Below are positions 26,182 to 34,168 of a stretch of DNA of 64,000 bases, in pieces. The notes beneath the pieces are model-generated. The model made no database searches and had not been told where the DNA came from. It worked only from the letters and a program-made list of their open reading frames with translations. The stretch's first letter is position 1. Each line of letters starts with the position of its first letter. This stretch comes from Scandinavium sp036409475 (GTDB lineage Bacteria; Pseudomonadota; Gammaproteobacteria; Enterobacterales; Enterobacteriaceae). The DNA is taken from the NCBI RefSeq assembly GCF_036409475.1, contig NZ_JAYRCK010000003.1, forward strand, positions 124,001-188,000. The letters run 5' to 3'. The position numbers were made by a program, and so were the translations under genes.

Positions 26182-27939
26182 ATGACCTTTACTCTTCGCC
26201 CTTATCAGCAGGAAGCGGTGGACGCTACCCTCGCCCACTTTCGTCAGCATCAGCAGCCTGCGGTGATTGTTCTGCCCACGGGTGCAGGAAAAAGCCTGGT
26301 GATCGCCGAGCTGGCGCGTCTTGCGCGTGGCCGCGTGCTGGTGCTGGCTCACGTCAAAGAGCTTGTGGCGCAGAACCATGCGAAGTACCTCGCGCTGGGT
26401 CTGGAGGCCGATATTTACGCCGCAGGGCTGAAGCGTAAAGAGAGCCACGGGAAAGTGGTGTTTGGCAGCGTTCAGTCGGTGGCGCGTAACCTCGACCATT
26501 TCAAAGGTGAGTTTTCGCTGCTTATCGTCGATGAGTGCCACCGCATTAGCGATGACGACGACAGCCAGTATCAGCAAATCCTGGCGCATCTGCGGCAGGT
26601 GAATCCTCACTTACGTCTTTTGGGGTTAACCGCCACACCGTTTCGTTTGGGCAAAGGCTGGATTTATCGCTTCCATTATCACGGCATGGTACGCGGCGAT
26701 GAAAAAGCGCTGTTCCGCGACTGCATCTATGAGCTGCCACTGCGCTACATGATTAAGCATGGCTTTCTGACGCCGCCGGAGCGCCTTGATATGCCGGTGG
26801 TGCAGTACGACTTCAGCCGTTTACAGGTGCAAAGTAATGGCCTGTTTAGCGAGTCAGACCTTAATCGCGAGCTGAAAAAACAGCAGCGAGTGACGCCACA
26901 TATCATCAGCCAGATTGTCGAGTTTGCGCAGAACCGCAAAGGGGTGATGATTTTCGCTTCGACCGTCGAACACGCCAAAGAGATAACCGGCCTGCTGCCA
27001 GCGAGCGATGCCGCACTGATTACTGGCGAAACGCCCACACCGGAACGCGACCGCCTGATTGAAGAGTTTAAAGCGCAAAAATTTCGCTATCTGGTCAACG
27101 TGGCGGTACTCACGACCGGCTTCGATGCGCCGCACGTCGATTTGATTGCTATCCTGCGCCCCACGGAATCAGTGAGTCTTTACCAACAAATTGTTGGCCG
27201 CGGCCTGCGCCTTTCTCCGGGAAAAACCGACTGCCTGATTCTGGATTACGCTGGTAATCCGCACGACCTTTTCGCCCCTGAAGTCGGTGCGCCAAAAGGC
27301 AAAAGTGACAACGTGCCGGTACAAGTCTTTTGCCCTGCCTGCGGCTTTGCTAACACCTTCTGGGGGAAAACCACGTCGGACGGCACGCTAATCGAACACT
27401 TTGGTCGTCGCTGTCAGGGCTGGCTGGAAGATGACGAAGGCCATCGAGAGCAGTGCGATTTTCGTTTTCGGTTTAAAAACTGCCCGCAGTGCAATGCGGA
27501 AAACGACATCGCCGCCCGCCGTTGCCGGGAATGTGACACGGTCCTGGTCGACCCGGACGACATGCTGAAAGCCGCGCTGAAGCTGAAAGATGCCCTGGTG
27601 TTACGCTGCAGTGGGATGTCACTTCAGAATGGCGCGGACGAAAAAGGCCCATGGCTGAAAATCACTTATTACGATGAAGACGGGGCTGATGTTAGTGAAC
27701 GCTTCCGCCTGCAGACGCCCGCGCAGAAAACCGCCTTCGAACAACTGTTTATACGCCCGCATTCTCGCACACCCGGCGTGCCGCTGCGCTGGATAACCCC
27801 TGCCGATATCATTGCGCAGGAAGTGTTATTGCGGCACCCCGATTTTGTCGTCGCCCGTAAGAAGGGTCAGTTCTGGCAAGTCCGTGAAAAAGTCTTTGAT
27901 TATGAAGGCCGTTTTCGTCGGGCAAACGAAATGCGATAA
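26182..27939 (+). CDS. radD: superfamily 2 helicase-like repair ATPase RadD (YejH)
   Basis: A 585-residue SF2 protein. Walker A is LPTGAGKS (31-38), the DECH box is at 117-120, motif III is GLTATPFR and motif VI is QIVGRGLR. A zinc-finger region follows with CPACGF, CPQCNAENDIAARRCREC. RadD helps RecA-mediated repair and limits recombination-derived crossovers in E. coli. AAGAAGGAAAAATG lies further upstream; the ATG at 26182 matches the E. coli start (xFTLRPYQQEAVDATL). Its 3' end is followed closely by the fasciclin cluster promoter. Confidence 0.95.
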   Translation: MTFTLRPYQQEAVDATLAHFRQHQQPAVIVLPTGAGKSLVIAELARLARGRVLVLAHVKELVAQNHAKYLALGLEADIYAAGLKRKESHGKVVFGSVQSVARNLDHFKGEFSLLIVDECHRISDDDDSQYQQILAHLRQVNPHLRLLGLTATPFRLGKGWIYRFHYHGMVRGDEKALFRDCIYELPLRYMIKHGFLTPPERLDMPVVQYDFSRLQVQSNGLFSESDLNRELKKQQRVTPHIISQIVEFAQNRKGVMIFASTVEHAKEITGLLPASDAALITGETPTPERDRLIEEFKAQKFRYLVNVAVLTTGFDAPHVDLIAILRPTESVSLYQQIVGRGLRLSPGKTDCLILDYAGNPHDLFAPEVGAPKGKSDNVPVQVFCPACGFANTFWGKTTSDGTLIEHFGRRCQGWLEDDEGHREQCDFRFRFKNCPQCNAENDIAARRCRECDTVLVDPDDMLKAALKLKDALVLRCSGMSLQNGADEKGPWLKITYYDEDGADVSERFRLQTPAQKTAFEQLFIRPHSRTPGVPLRWITPADIIAQEVLLRHPDFVVARKKGQFWQVREKVFDYEGRFRRANEMR

Positions 27940-27953
27940 TTTTTCGTTTTTTT

Positions 27954-27983
27954 TGCATCCGTTTTCCTTCCCCAATCGTATTA
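27954..27983 (+). promoter_or_regulatory. candidate ECF sigma promoter for the fasciclin operon
   Basis: TGCATCC (27954-27960), a 16-base spacer, then CGTATTA (27977-27983). The CATCC...CGT pattern is typical of ECF sigma promoters, and the cluster downstream encodes its own ECF sigma factor. A strong hairpin GATG(A)GGGC...GCCCCATC at 27987-28010 follows in the leader. Confidence 0.55.
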
Positions 27984-28034
27984 ACAGATGAGGGCACATC
28001 AGCCCCATCTACAATCTGAATGAGGGAAGTGAAA

Positions 28035-28595
28035 ATGAAACAATTCCTGCCAACTCTGCTTTTTTCTGCTCTGGTCTTTAGCGGCGCCTCACAGGCGGCA
28101 ATGATGGATAACAACACCGTCATGGTCGGCGGCGCGGCCATGTATCCTTCTAAAAATATTGTGCAGAATGCCGTCAATTCGAAAGATCACACCACCCTTG
28201 TGGCGGCGGTCAAAGCAGCCGGACTGGTGCCAACGCTTGAAGGGAGTGGGCCCTTTACCGTTTTTGCCCCCACCAATACCGCCTTCGAAAAACTTCCTCC
28301 AGGCACAGTGGACTCCCTGCTCAAACCTGAAAACAAACAAAAACTCACCAGCGTTCTGACCTATCACGTGGTGGCCGGCAAACTGGATATGAAAGCGCTG
28401 GAGAAAAAAATCAAAGCTGGTGGCGGCAAAGCGGAGCTGAAAACCGTCAATGGGGAATCCCTGTGGGTGATGGCGAACGGGCCACATAATATTCAGCTTA
28501 AAGATGTGCGCGGCAATATTGCCAATATCACCACCTACGACGTGAATCAGAGCAACGGGGTGATTGACGTGATCGATACTGTGCTGATGCCATAA
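28035..28595 (+). CDS. secreted fasciclin (FAS1) domain protein
   Basis: A 186-residue protein with a Sec signal peptide (MKQFLPTLLFSALVFSGASQA, cleavage near residue 21) and one FAS1 domain. The conserved H1 segment is GPFTVFAPTNTAFEKLPPGTVDSL and the H2 segment is VLTYHVVAGKLD, with the C-terminal NGVIDVIDTVLMP. FAS1 proteins are adhesion or surface-associated domains; the periplasmic or surface role here is unknown. The ATG at 28035 has GAGGGAAG upstream. It is the first gene of a three-gene cluster with an ECF sigma factor and its anti-sigma factor, and probably a target of that sigma. Confidence 0.9.
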   Translation: MKQFLPTLLFSALVFSGASQAAMMDNNTVMVGGAAMYPSKNIVQNAVNSKDHTTLVAAVKAAGLVPTLEGSGPFTVFAPTNTAFEKLPPGTVDSLLKPENKQKLTSVLTYHVVAGKLDMKALEKKIKAGGGKAELKTVNGESLWVMANGPHNIQLKDVRGNIANITTYDVNQSNGVIDVIDTVLMP

Positions 28596-28612
28596 ACGGT
28601 TGCCTATACTGT

Positions 28613-28639
28613 GTGCAGTCACGCTTCGTGTGGCTGCAC
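28613..28639 (+). terminator. intercistronic hairpin between fasciclin and sigma genes
   Basis: An 11-bp stem (GTGCAGTCACG with its complement, two G-T pairs) closed by a CTTCG loop lies between the fasciclin stop and the sigma start, with only CCTTT behind it. It could be an attenuator or mRNA stabiliser that makes more fasciclin than sigma transcript. Confidence 0.55.
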
Positions 28640-28656
28640 CTTTAACAGGGAATCGA

Positions 28657-29205
28657 ATGACAACTAACGCACCACACATACATGCCGGATTAATGAGCCA
28701 GATTGCCTGCGGGGATAAAGACGCGCTGGCGCAACTCTATCGCACCCTCTCCCCCAGGCTGTTTGGCATCATTCTGCGGATGGTCAGACGCCGTGACTGG
28801 GCAGAAGAGATCCTGCACGATACCTTCATTCAAATCTGGCAATCGGCGATGTATTACGATGAACAGCGCAGCGAGCCGCAAATCTGGCTCAGCCACATCG
28901 CCAGAAACCGGGCCATTGATTATCTTCGCAAGCACGAAAATCGCTGCTGTTCCGTGGACGACATCAGCGAAGCAGAGGAAGGATTTCAGGCCCCATTACC
29001 CGCCGAAGACGTTCATCAGGAAGCCCGTCGCCTTCAGCACTGCATGGAGCACTTACCTGCCGAGCAGCGCCAAAGCATTGCCCTGGCCTATTATCGCGGC
29101 CTGTCGCAAACCGAAATTGCCCTTTCCATGAGCCAGCCTGAAGGCACCGTGAAAAGCTGGATCCGCCGCGCGTTGACGCATCTCAGGGAGTGTATTGGCC
29201 TATGA
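28657..29205 (+). CDS. ECF-type RNA polymerase sigma factor
   Basis: A 182-residue sigma-70 family ECF factor. Region 2 runs from about residue 20 (LAQLYRTLSPRLFGIILRMV) through AEEILHDTFIQIW and IWLSHIARNRAIDYLRK. Region 4 has LPAEQRQSIALAYYRGLSQTEIALSMSQPEGTVKSWIRRAL. The start is the ATG at 28657 behind AACAGGGAATCGA. Its TGA overlaps the anti-sigma start by ATGA. It resembles the SigK/ECF19-like groups that are controlled by RskA-type anti-sigma factors. Confidence 0.93.
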   Translation: MTTNAPHIHAGLMSQIACGDKDALAQLYRTLSPRLFGIILRMVRRRDWAEEILHDTFIQIWQSAMYYDEQRSEPQIWLSHIARNRAIDYLRKHENRCCSVDDISEAEEGFQAPLPAEDVHQEARRLQHCMEHLPAEQRQSIALAYYRGLSQTEIALSMSQPEGTVKSWIRRALTHLRECIGL

Positions 29206-29867
29206 GTGTCGAGGACAAAGAAACGCTTATCGCGGCGGAATATGTGCTGGGGCTGACCGACAATCAGACACGGCAGCAGCTTGATAAACGCCTTAATGAA
29301 GATGAACACTTTGCCGCCGAGGTGCTGCACTGGCAAAAAGCCTTCAGTGGCATTGACGTGACCACTCGTGATGTCACGCCCTCGCCTGCGCTCTGGCAGC
29401 ACATCGAGCACGACCTGATTCAGCGCCCTGTATCAGTGGTTTCACCGTCTCGCCAACGCCCTCTGTTCTGGCTTGGCTGGGCACTGGCTGCAGCAATGAC
29501 AGGAATTGTTATCTTCACTCATGTCTATAACACGCCAGAACTGCAGCCTATCGCCGTACTGAACGGAACTCAGCCGAATGCACAGTTTGTGGTGAGTCTG
29601 GACAAAGCAGCCTCGATGATTCAGGTTTCCGCACTGAACGTCACGCTCCCACAGGATAAAAACTTGCAGCTGTGGCTTATTAAGGGCAGCGCAGCACCGC
29701 GTTCATTGGGGCTTATCGTTGATCACGATCGAAACAGCTTCAAGTTAGCTGGTGAGACGCTGGATAATCAGACCGTGCTGGCCATCAGTCTGGAACCTGT
29801 TGGCGGCTCGAAACTGGCTGGCCCTTCCGGCCCAGTGATTTTCCAGGGGAAAGTCAGTCAGCTTTAA
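29202..29867 (+). CDS. RskA-family membrane anti-sigma factor
   Basis: A 221-residue single-pass membrane protein. The N-terminal cytoplasmic part has an anti-sigma (ASD) helix set (TLIAAEYVLGLTDNQTRQQL). One transmembrane helix is at about 85-102 (FWLGWALAAAMTGIVIF). The C-terminal periplasmic RskA domain includes LPQDKNLQLWLI and LAISLEPVGGS. It should hold the upstream ECF sigma factor until a periplasmic signal triggers release. Translation is coupled by ATGA overlap. A terminator follows at 29875-29896. Confidence 0.9.
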   Translation: MSVEDKETLIAAEYVLGLTDNQTRQQLDKRLNEDEHFAAEVLHWQKAFSGIDVTTRDVTPSPALWQHIEHDLIQRPVSVVSPSRQRPLFWLGWALAAAMTGIVIFTHVYNTPELQPIAVLNGTQPNAQFVVSLDKAASMIQVSALNVTLPQDKNLQLWLIKGSAAPRSLGLIVDHDRNSFKLAGETLDNQTVLAISLEPVGGSKLAGPSGPVIFQGKVSQL

Positions 29868-29874
29868 CAAGAGC

Positions 29875-29896
29875 AGGCCTCGCAGGAGGCCTTTTC
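29875..29896 (+). terminator. terminator of the sigma/anti-sigma operon
   Basis: An AGGCCTC stem with loop GCAG is followed by TTTT. Confidence 0.8.
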
Positions 29897-29974
29897 CGCT
29901 TTGTGACGATACCGTGAAAGGCTTTGCACACTTTCATGGTAGGGTGAATCCCGTTCACTGGAAGGTTCATCATC

Positions 29975-30139
29975 ATGTCCTGGTTCGATAACGCACTGAA
30001 ATTCATAGGCAATACAGCGAACACTACGGTTACCTGCCCCGAATGTGGGGCCAAATCGACGCAGCCCTCCTCCAAAATTCGACTCCGACAAGCCATTCTG
30101 TGCCCGGGATGCAAAGCCCTGTTTGTTGTCCCGCGCTAA
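29975..30139 (+). CDS. small zinc-ribbon protein (54 aa)
   Basis: An ATG at 29975 with GGAAGG ahead opens a 54-residue frame. It has CPECG at residues 21-25 and CPGC at 43-46, with hydrophobic LFVVPR at the end. The paired CxxC motifs should bind one zinc ion. I do not recognise the family. It stands alone between the sigma cluster and rplY. Confidence 0.7.
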   Translation: MSWFDNALKFIGNTANTTVTCPECGAKSTQPSSKIRLRQAILCPGCKALFVVPR

Positions 30140-30315
30140 AGACAGCCGCGATTTCCGGCGGCGGCCCGGAATGACGCTGGATGAACAAAGACGTTCTTTT
30201 CATTGCCCCTCGCAGAATTGGGGGCTATAATGCCGCCCGCTTTTGCATGTGCAAAGCAGATCACTTACCTGTTGCTGGGTCGCCTGTAACAGGCTTAATT
30301 TAAAGAGAGACTTCA

Positions 30316-30600
30316 ATGTTTACTTTTGACGTAGTAGTACGTAAAGAGCAGGGTAAGGGTGCGAGCCGCCGCCTGCGCGCAGCTAACAAAGTTCCCGCTA
30401 TCGTTTACGGTGGCGCAGCTGCTCCGGTAGCTATCGAACTGGATCACGACAAAGTATTTAACGCTCAGTCTAAAGACGAGTTTTATGCTGACGTTCTGAC
30501 CCTGGTTGTTGATGGTAAAGAAGAAAAAGTGAAGGTACAGGCTGTTCAGCGTCACGCTTACAAGCCAAAAGTCACTCACATCGACTTCGTTCGCGCTTAA
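30316..30600 (+). CDS. rplY: 50S ribosomal protein L25
   Basis: A 94-residue L25 that binds 5S rRNA, the short single-domain enteric form (RKEQGKGASRRLRAANK, AIVYGG, ending THIDFVRA). AGAGAGACTTCA precedes the ATG. The 3' end carries element copy 2 inside its terminator, so the mRNA of this strongly expressed gene should contain the element. Confidence 0.98.
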   Translation: MFTFDVVVRKEQGKGASRRLRAANKVPAIVYGGAAAPVAIELDHDKVFNAQSKDEFYADVLTLVVDGKEEKVKVQAVQRHAYKPKVTHIDFVRA

Positions 30601-30622
30601 TTGCTGCTGACTGGTTGAGAAA

Positions 30623-30807
30623 AAACCCCGCTTCGGCGGGGTTTCAGATTGCTGACAAAGAAGGAAAAAACGTGGTTTTTCCTTCTTTGTGGTGAGCAGC
30701 CGAAAATCAATGAATTGATTTTCCTTATTTTTTGTTCGGTCGCTAATGACAAAACTGCACTCGTTAGAGGTTTGTCATCAGTCTCAAACCCCGCTTCGGC
30801 GGGGTTT
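30623..30807 (-). mobile_element. 141-bp terminator-targeting element, copy 2 (rplY)
   Basis: The element spans 30645-30785 (141 bp), in reverse orientation relative to rplY. The flanking direct repeats (30623-30644 and 30786-30807) are 22 bp and consist of the whole rplY terminator palindrome AAACCCCGC-TTCG-GCGGGGTTT. The proximal copy runs straight into the element and has no U-tract; the distal copy has seven or more T. This is the most divergent copy: the sequence after hairpin 1 differs (TTAGCGACCG for TGGGTGGCAG), which removes the basal stem of hairpin 2. Hairpins 1 and 3 are kept. Confidence 0.92.
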
Positions 30808-30811
30808 TTTT
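30786..30811. terminator. rplY distal terminator, shared with yejK
   Basis: The palindrome AAACCCCGC-TTCG-GCGGGGTTT is followed by a T run. It sits between convergent rplY and yejK. Confidence 0.9.
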
Positions 30812-30816
30812 ATGGC

Positions 30817-31821
30817 TTAATTACTGCCAGTGCGACGTTTAAGCTGATCGCGCAGATTCGGTGGCGTGCCTTTAATGGTCAGCGTATCGGTCGCCGGGTC
30901 CCAAAAAATACGTTCGCCGAGCAGGAGTGCATCAAAATTGATGGTCAACCCACCGCCGCTGCCCGCGTATTTGGTTAACTGACGCAGCGCACTGCGATCG
31001 GCCGGGAAGCTCTCTTCAAGCTCATAGCCTTTTTCCGCAGTAAACTCCTGGAAGCTCACTTCGGCGACGCCCGACAGCTCTTTCGACAGCGACTCAACTT
31101 CAATCTCTTCGCCCGCCTGAAGCTGCTCGTTACAGTAGGTATACACCTGCTGACGCACGTTTTGACGCTCAGATTTATCGAGCTGCGCTTCTGCGGTGAA
31201 ATCATCAACGGCCTGCATCAAAGCACGGTTCTGCTTTTTCGCGTTCAGCCCTTCGCCCGCGCCGAGGAAGTCCATAAAGAAATCTGAAACTTTGCGTCCA
31301 ACGCGCCCGCGCAGGAACGTCAGATAACGAGTGGATTCCGGATTGGTTTCCCACTCGGTAAGATCGATACGCGCCACGATATCAGCGTGGTTGATATCTA
31401 AATAATGGGTGGAGCTGATATCCAGCTGTTCGTTGACGCGCATGCTGCTCAGGTTATTGAGTACCGCGACCAAAAGATACTCCACCGCCAGATAGCGATA
31501 ATGACAAAACAGCACGATGCCGCCGTCAGCAAACGGATATTTTGCCAGCTCATCACGCAGGCGACCGGTTGCCGCACGGCTGAACGCCAGAAAATCTTCC
31601 TCACCCTGACGATGCAGGCGAAGCGACTCCGCCAGTTCGCTGTCTTCGTTGAACATGCCGTAAGCTTTGTTCTTTGCACTGTAAACCCGGTGCAGTTCGG
31701 CCATCATCTCTTCGACCGTTGCCGTTGGCTCCAGCAAGCTATCGCGCAGCACCACTTCAAGGTTATCTTCGTCACGCTTGATCATCTGGTGCAGGGCAAT
31801 CTGGTTGATATCCAGACTCAT
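30817..31821 (-). CDS. yejK: nucleoid-associated protein YejK (NdpA)
   Basis: A 334-residue nucleoid-associated protein (MSLDINQIALHQMIKRDE, GRVGRKVSDFFMDFLGAGEG, GGLTINFDALLLGERIFWD). The family is found associated with DNA in enterics; the exact role is unclear. AAAGGAGAG precedes the ATG. It is divergent from yejL and convergent with rplY. Confidence 0.96.
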   Translation of the reverse strand: MSLDINQIALHQMIKRDEDNLEVVLRDSLLEPTATVEEMMAELHRVYSAKNKAYGMFNEDSELAESLRLHRQGEEDFLAFSRAATGRLRDELAKYPFADGGIVLFCHYRYLAVEYLLVAVLNNLSSMRVNEQLDISSTHYLDINHADIVARIDLTEWETNPESTRYLTFLRGRVGRKVSDFFMDFLGAGEGLNAKKQNRALMQAVDDFTAEAQLDKSERQNVRQQVYTYCNEQLQAGEEIEVESLSKELSGVAEVSFQEFTAEKGYELEESFPADRSALRQLTKYAGSGGGLTINFDALLLGERIFWDPATDTLTIKGTPPNLRDQLKRRTGSN

Positions 31822-31952
31822 GTTAAACTCTCCTTTTAGACCGGGCGGTATTCAACCACCGCAGGCGCAACTGTGTAAAGGCGAAAAAAAGCGGAAAAAA
31901 AGATGCTGCTACGGTAATATGTTGCCCTTTCCTGAACAACAGATTTTGATCT

Positions 31953-32180
31953 ATGCCACAACTCTCCCGCTACAGTGATGAACACGTTGAGCAGTTGCTC
32001 GCAGAATTAGCCAACGTGCTGGAAAAACACAAGGCACCCACCGACCTGTCGCTGATGGTGTTGGGCAATATGGTGACTAACCTGATTAACACAAGCGTCG
32101 CGCCAGCACAGCGCCCGGCGATTGCCCGCTCTTTTGCTCAGGCGCTGCAATCTTCTGTTAGCGACGATCCGGCGCACTAA
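31953..32180 (+). CDS. yejL: UPF0352 protein YejL
   Basis: A 75-residue small helical protein (MPQLSRYSDEHVEQLLAELA, DLSLMVLGNMVTNLIN) of unknown function, conserved next to yejM. It precedes yejM by 19 bases and is probably cotranscribed with it. Confidence 0.95.
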   Translation: MPQLSRYSDEHVEQLLAELANVLEKHKAPTDLSLMVLGNMVTNLINTSVAPAQRPAIARSFAQALQSSVSDDPAH

Positions 32181-32199
32181 GGAAGACGACAAACAGTTT

Positions 32200-33960
32200 A
32201 TGGTGACTCATCGTCAGCCCTACCGAGAAAAAGTCTCCCAGATGGTCAGTTGGGGGCATTGGTTTGCCCTGTTCAACATTCTGCTGGCCTCGGTGCTGGG
32301 TAGCCGTTATCTGTTTGTCGCCGACTGGCCGACGACGCTGTCGGGTCGCGTATACTCGTACATCAGCCTCGTTGGGCATTTCAGCTTTCTGGTGTTTGCC
32401 ACCTATCTGCTGATCCTCTTCCCTCTCACGTTTGTGGTGATGTCCCAGCGGTTAATGCGTTTTTTATCCGCCATCCTCGCCACCACAGGCATGACGCTGT
32501 TACTGATAGACAGCGAAGTCTTTACCCGTTTTCACCTGCACCTCAATCCCATCGTCTGGGAACTGGTTATCAACCCTGACCAAAACGAGATGGCCCGTGA
32601 CTGGCAGCTGATGTTTATCAGCGTCCCGGTCATTTTGCTGATTGAGATGCTGTTTGCCACCTGGAGCTGGCAGAAGCTGCGCAGCCTGACGCGCCGCCGT
32701 CATTATGCCCGCCCGCTGGCCTGGTTCCTGTTTACTGCCTTTGTTGCCACCCACGTGATGTACATCTGGGCAGATGCCAATTTCTATCGCCCCATCACCA
32801 TGCAGCGCGCGAATCTGCCACTCTCCTATCCAATGACGGCGCGTAAGTTTCTGGAGAAACATGGCCTGCTGGATGCGCAGGACTATCAGCGCCGCCTGAT
32901 TGAGCAAGGGGATCCTGAAGCCGTTTCCGTCCAGTATCCGCTGAGCGATTTGCGTTATCGCGATATGGGGCAGGGGCAAAACGTCCTGCTGATTACCGTC
33001 GATAGCCTCAACTATTCCCGCTTTGAGAAGCAGATGCCTGCATTGGGTAGTTTCGCCGAGCAGAACATCAACTTCACCCAACACATGAGCACCGGCGATG
33101 CCGCCGACAGCGGTATCTTTGGCCTGCTGTATGGCATTTCGCCGAGCTATATGGACGGTGTATTGTCAGCGCGTATTCCGGCAGCCCTCATTTCCGCGCT
33201 GAACCAGCAAGGCTATCAGCTCGGCCTGTTCTCATCGGATGGCTTCAGTAGCCCGATGTATCGCCAGGCTCTGCTGTCAGACTTCTCGTTGCCGCCGTCC
33301 AAAACACAGAGCGATGCGGACACCGCCAGCCAGTGGATCAACTGGCTGGGCAGCTACGCCCAGGAAGAAAATCGCTGGTTCTCATGGGTATCGTTCAACG
33401 GCACCACAATGGACGACACCCAGAAGCAAGGCTTTAACCGTCGTTATAGCCGTGCCGCTGCGGATGTAGACGAACAAATCAATCGCGTACTGACAGCGCT
33501 GAAAGACTCCGGCAAGCTTGAAAAAACGGTTGTGATTGTCACCGCCGCCCATGGCGTTGCGCTGGATAAACAAGGGGCGAACTTTGAGTGGTCCCGTAAC
33601 CAACTGCAGGTACCGTTGATTATCCACTGGCCGGGCACACCGGCTCAGCAAATCAACACGCTGACGGATCATAAAGATGTGATGACCACGTTGATGCAGC
33701 GCCTGCTTCACGTCAGCACGCCAGCAAACGAATACTCACAGGGTCAGGATCTGTTCAGCGCAGCGCGCCGCCACGACTGGGTGACAGCCGCCAATAACAG
33801 CGCGCTGGCGATCACCACGCCGAAGGTAACCGTGGTGTTAAATCATAACGGCAGCTACCGCTCCTGGGATCGCGAAGGCGAGCAGATTGAAGATCAGAAG
33901 CCGCAGCTGAGTTTGCTGCTTCAGGTACTGACGGAAGAGAAGCGCTTTATCGCTAACTGA
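32200..33960 (+). CDS. yejM: LPS-sensing membrane protein YejM (PbgA/LapC)
   Basis: A 586-residue protein with five N-terminal membrane helices (about residues 18-190) and a periplasmic sulfatase/alkaline-phosphatase-like domain (LLITVDSLNYSRFEKQMPAL, GIFGLLYGISPSYMDG). In E. coli it senses LPS and, through LapB, controls FtsH degradation of LpxC. The ATG at 32200 gives MVTHRQPYREKVSQMVSWG, the family N-terminus; AAGGAAGACGAC lies upstream. Confidence 0.95.
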   Translation: MVTHRQPYREKVSQMVSWGHWFALFNILLASVLGSRYLFVADWPTTLSGRVYSYISLVGHFSFLVFATYLLILFPLTFVVMSQRLMRFLSAILATTGMTLLLIDSEVFTRFHLHLNPIVWELVINPDQNEMARDWQLMFISVPVILLIEMLFATWSWQKLRSLTRRRHYARPLAWFLFTAFVATHVMYIWADANFYRPITMQRANLPLSYPMTARKFLEKHGLLDAQDYQRRLIEQGDPEAVSVQYPLSDLRYRDMGQGQNVLLITVDSLNYSRFEKQMPALGSFAEQNINFTQHMSTGDAADSGIFGLLYGISPSYMDGVLSARIPAALISALNQQGYQLGLFSSDGFSSPMYRQALLSDFSLPPSKTQSDADTASQWINWLGSYAQEENRWFSWVSFNGTTMDDTQKQGFNRRYSRAAADVDEQINRVLTALKDSGKLEKTVVIVTAAHGVALDKQGANFEWSRNQLQVPLIIHWPGTPAQQINTLTDHKDVMTTLMQRLLHVSTPANEYSQGQDLFSAARRHDWVTAANNSALAITTPKVTVVLNHNGSYRSWDREGEQIEDQKPQLSLLLQVLTEEKRFIAN

Positions 33961-34031
33961 TTATTTATGAATCAGTTAGCCAGGTCGGTCTTGCATTCAG
34001 CGCCGAAAACAGTACTATTATTCACCTGCAT

Positions 34032-34108
34032 CGGCACGTAGCGCAGCCTGGTAGCGCATCGTCATGGGGTGGCGAGGGTCGAGAGTTCGAATCTCTCCGT
34101 GCCGACCA
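34032..34108 (+). tRNA. proL: tRNA-Pro (anticodon GGG)
   Basis: A 77-base cloverleaf starting CGGCACG and ending CGTGCCGACCA with CCA encoded. The anticodon loop is ATGGGGT, giving GGG at positions 34-36. The anticodon stem TCGTC/GGCGA and T-stem GAGAG/CTCTC pair fully. It follows yejM as in E. coli. Confidence 0.97.
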
Positions 34109-34118
34109 AATTTTCAGA

Positions 34119-34148
34119 AAAACCAACCCATTAGGTTGGTTTTTTTGT
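34119..34148 (+). terminator. tRNA-Pro terminator
   Basis: The stem AAAACCAACC with loop CATTA, its complement and a T run lie 10 bases after the tRNA. Confidence 0.9.
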
Positions 34149-34168
34149 ATCTTAGTAATAGGGTATCG

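Noticed and set aside
30649..30978. Reading frames within the element copies with repeated LFLLCGEQPKIN-type translations
   Set aside because: They recur only because the same 141-bp sequence is repeated, change frame between copies and run into flanking genes. The element has no ribosome-binding site or codon bias.
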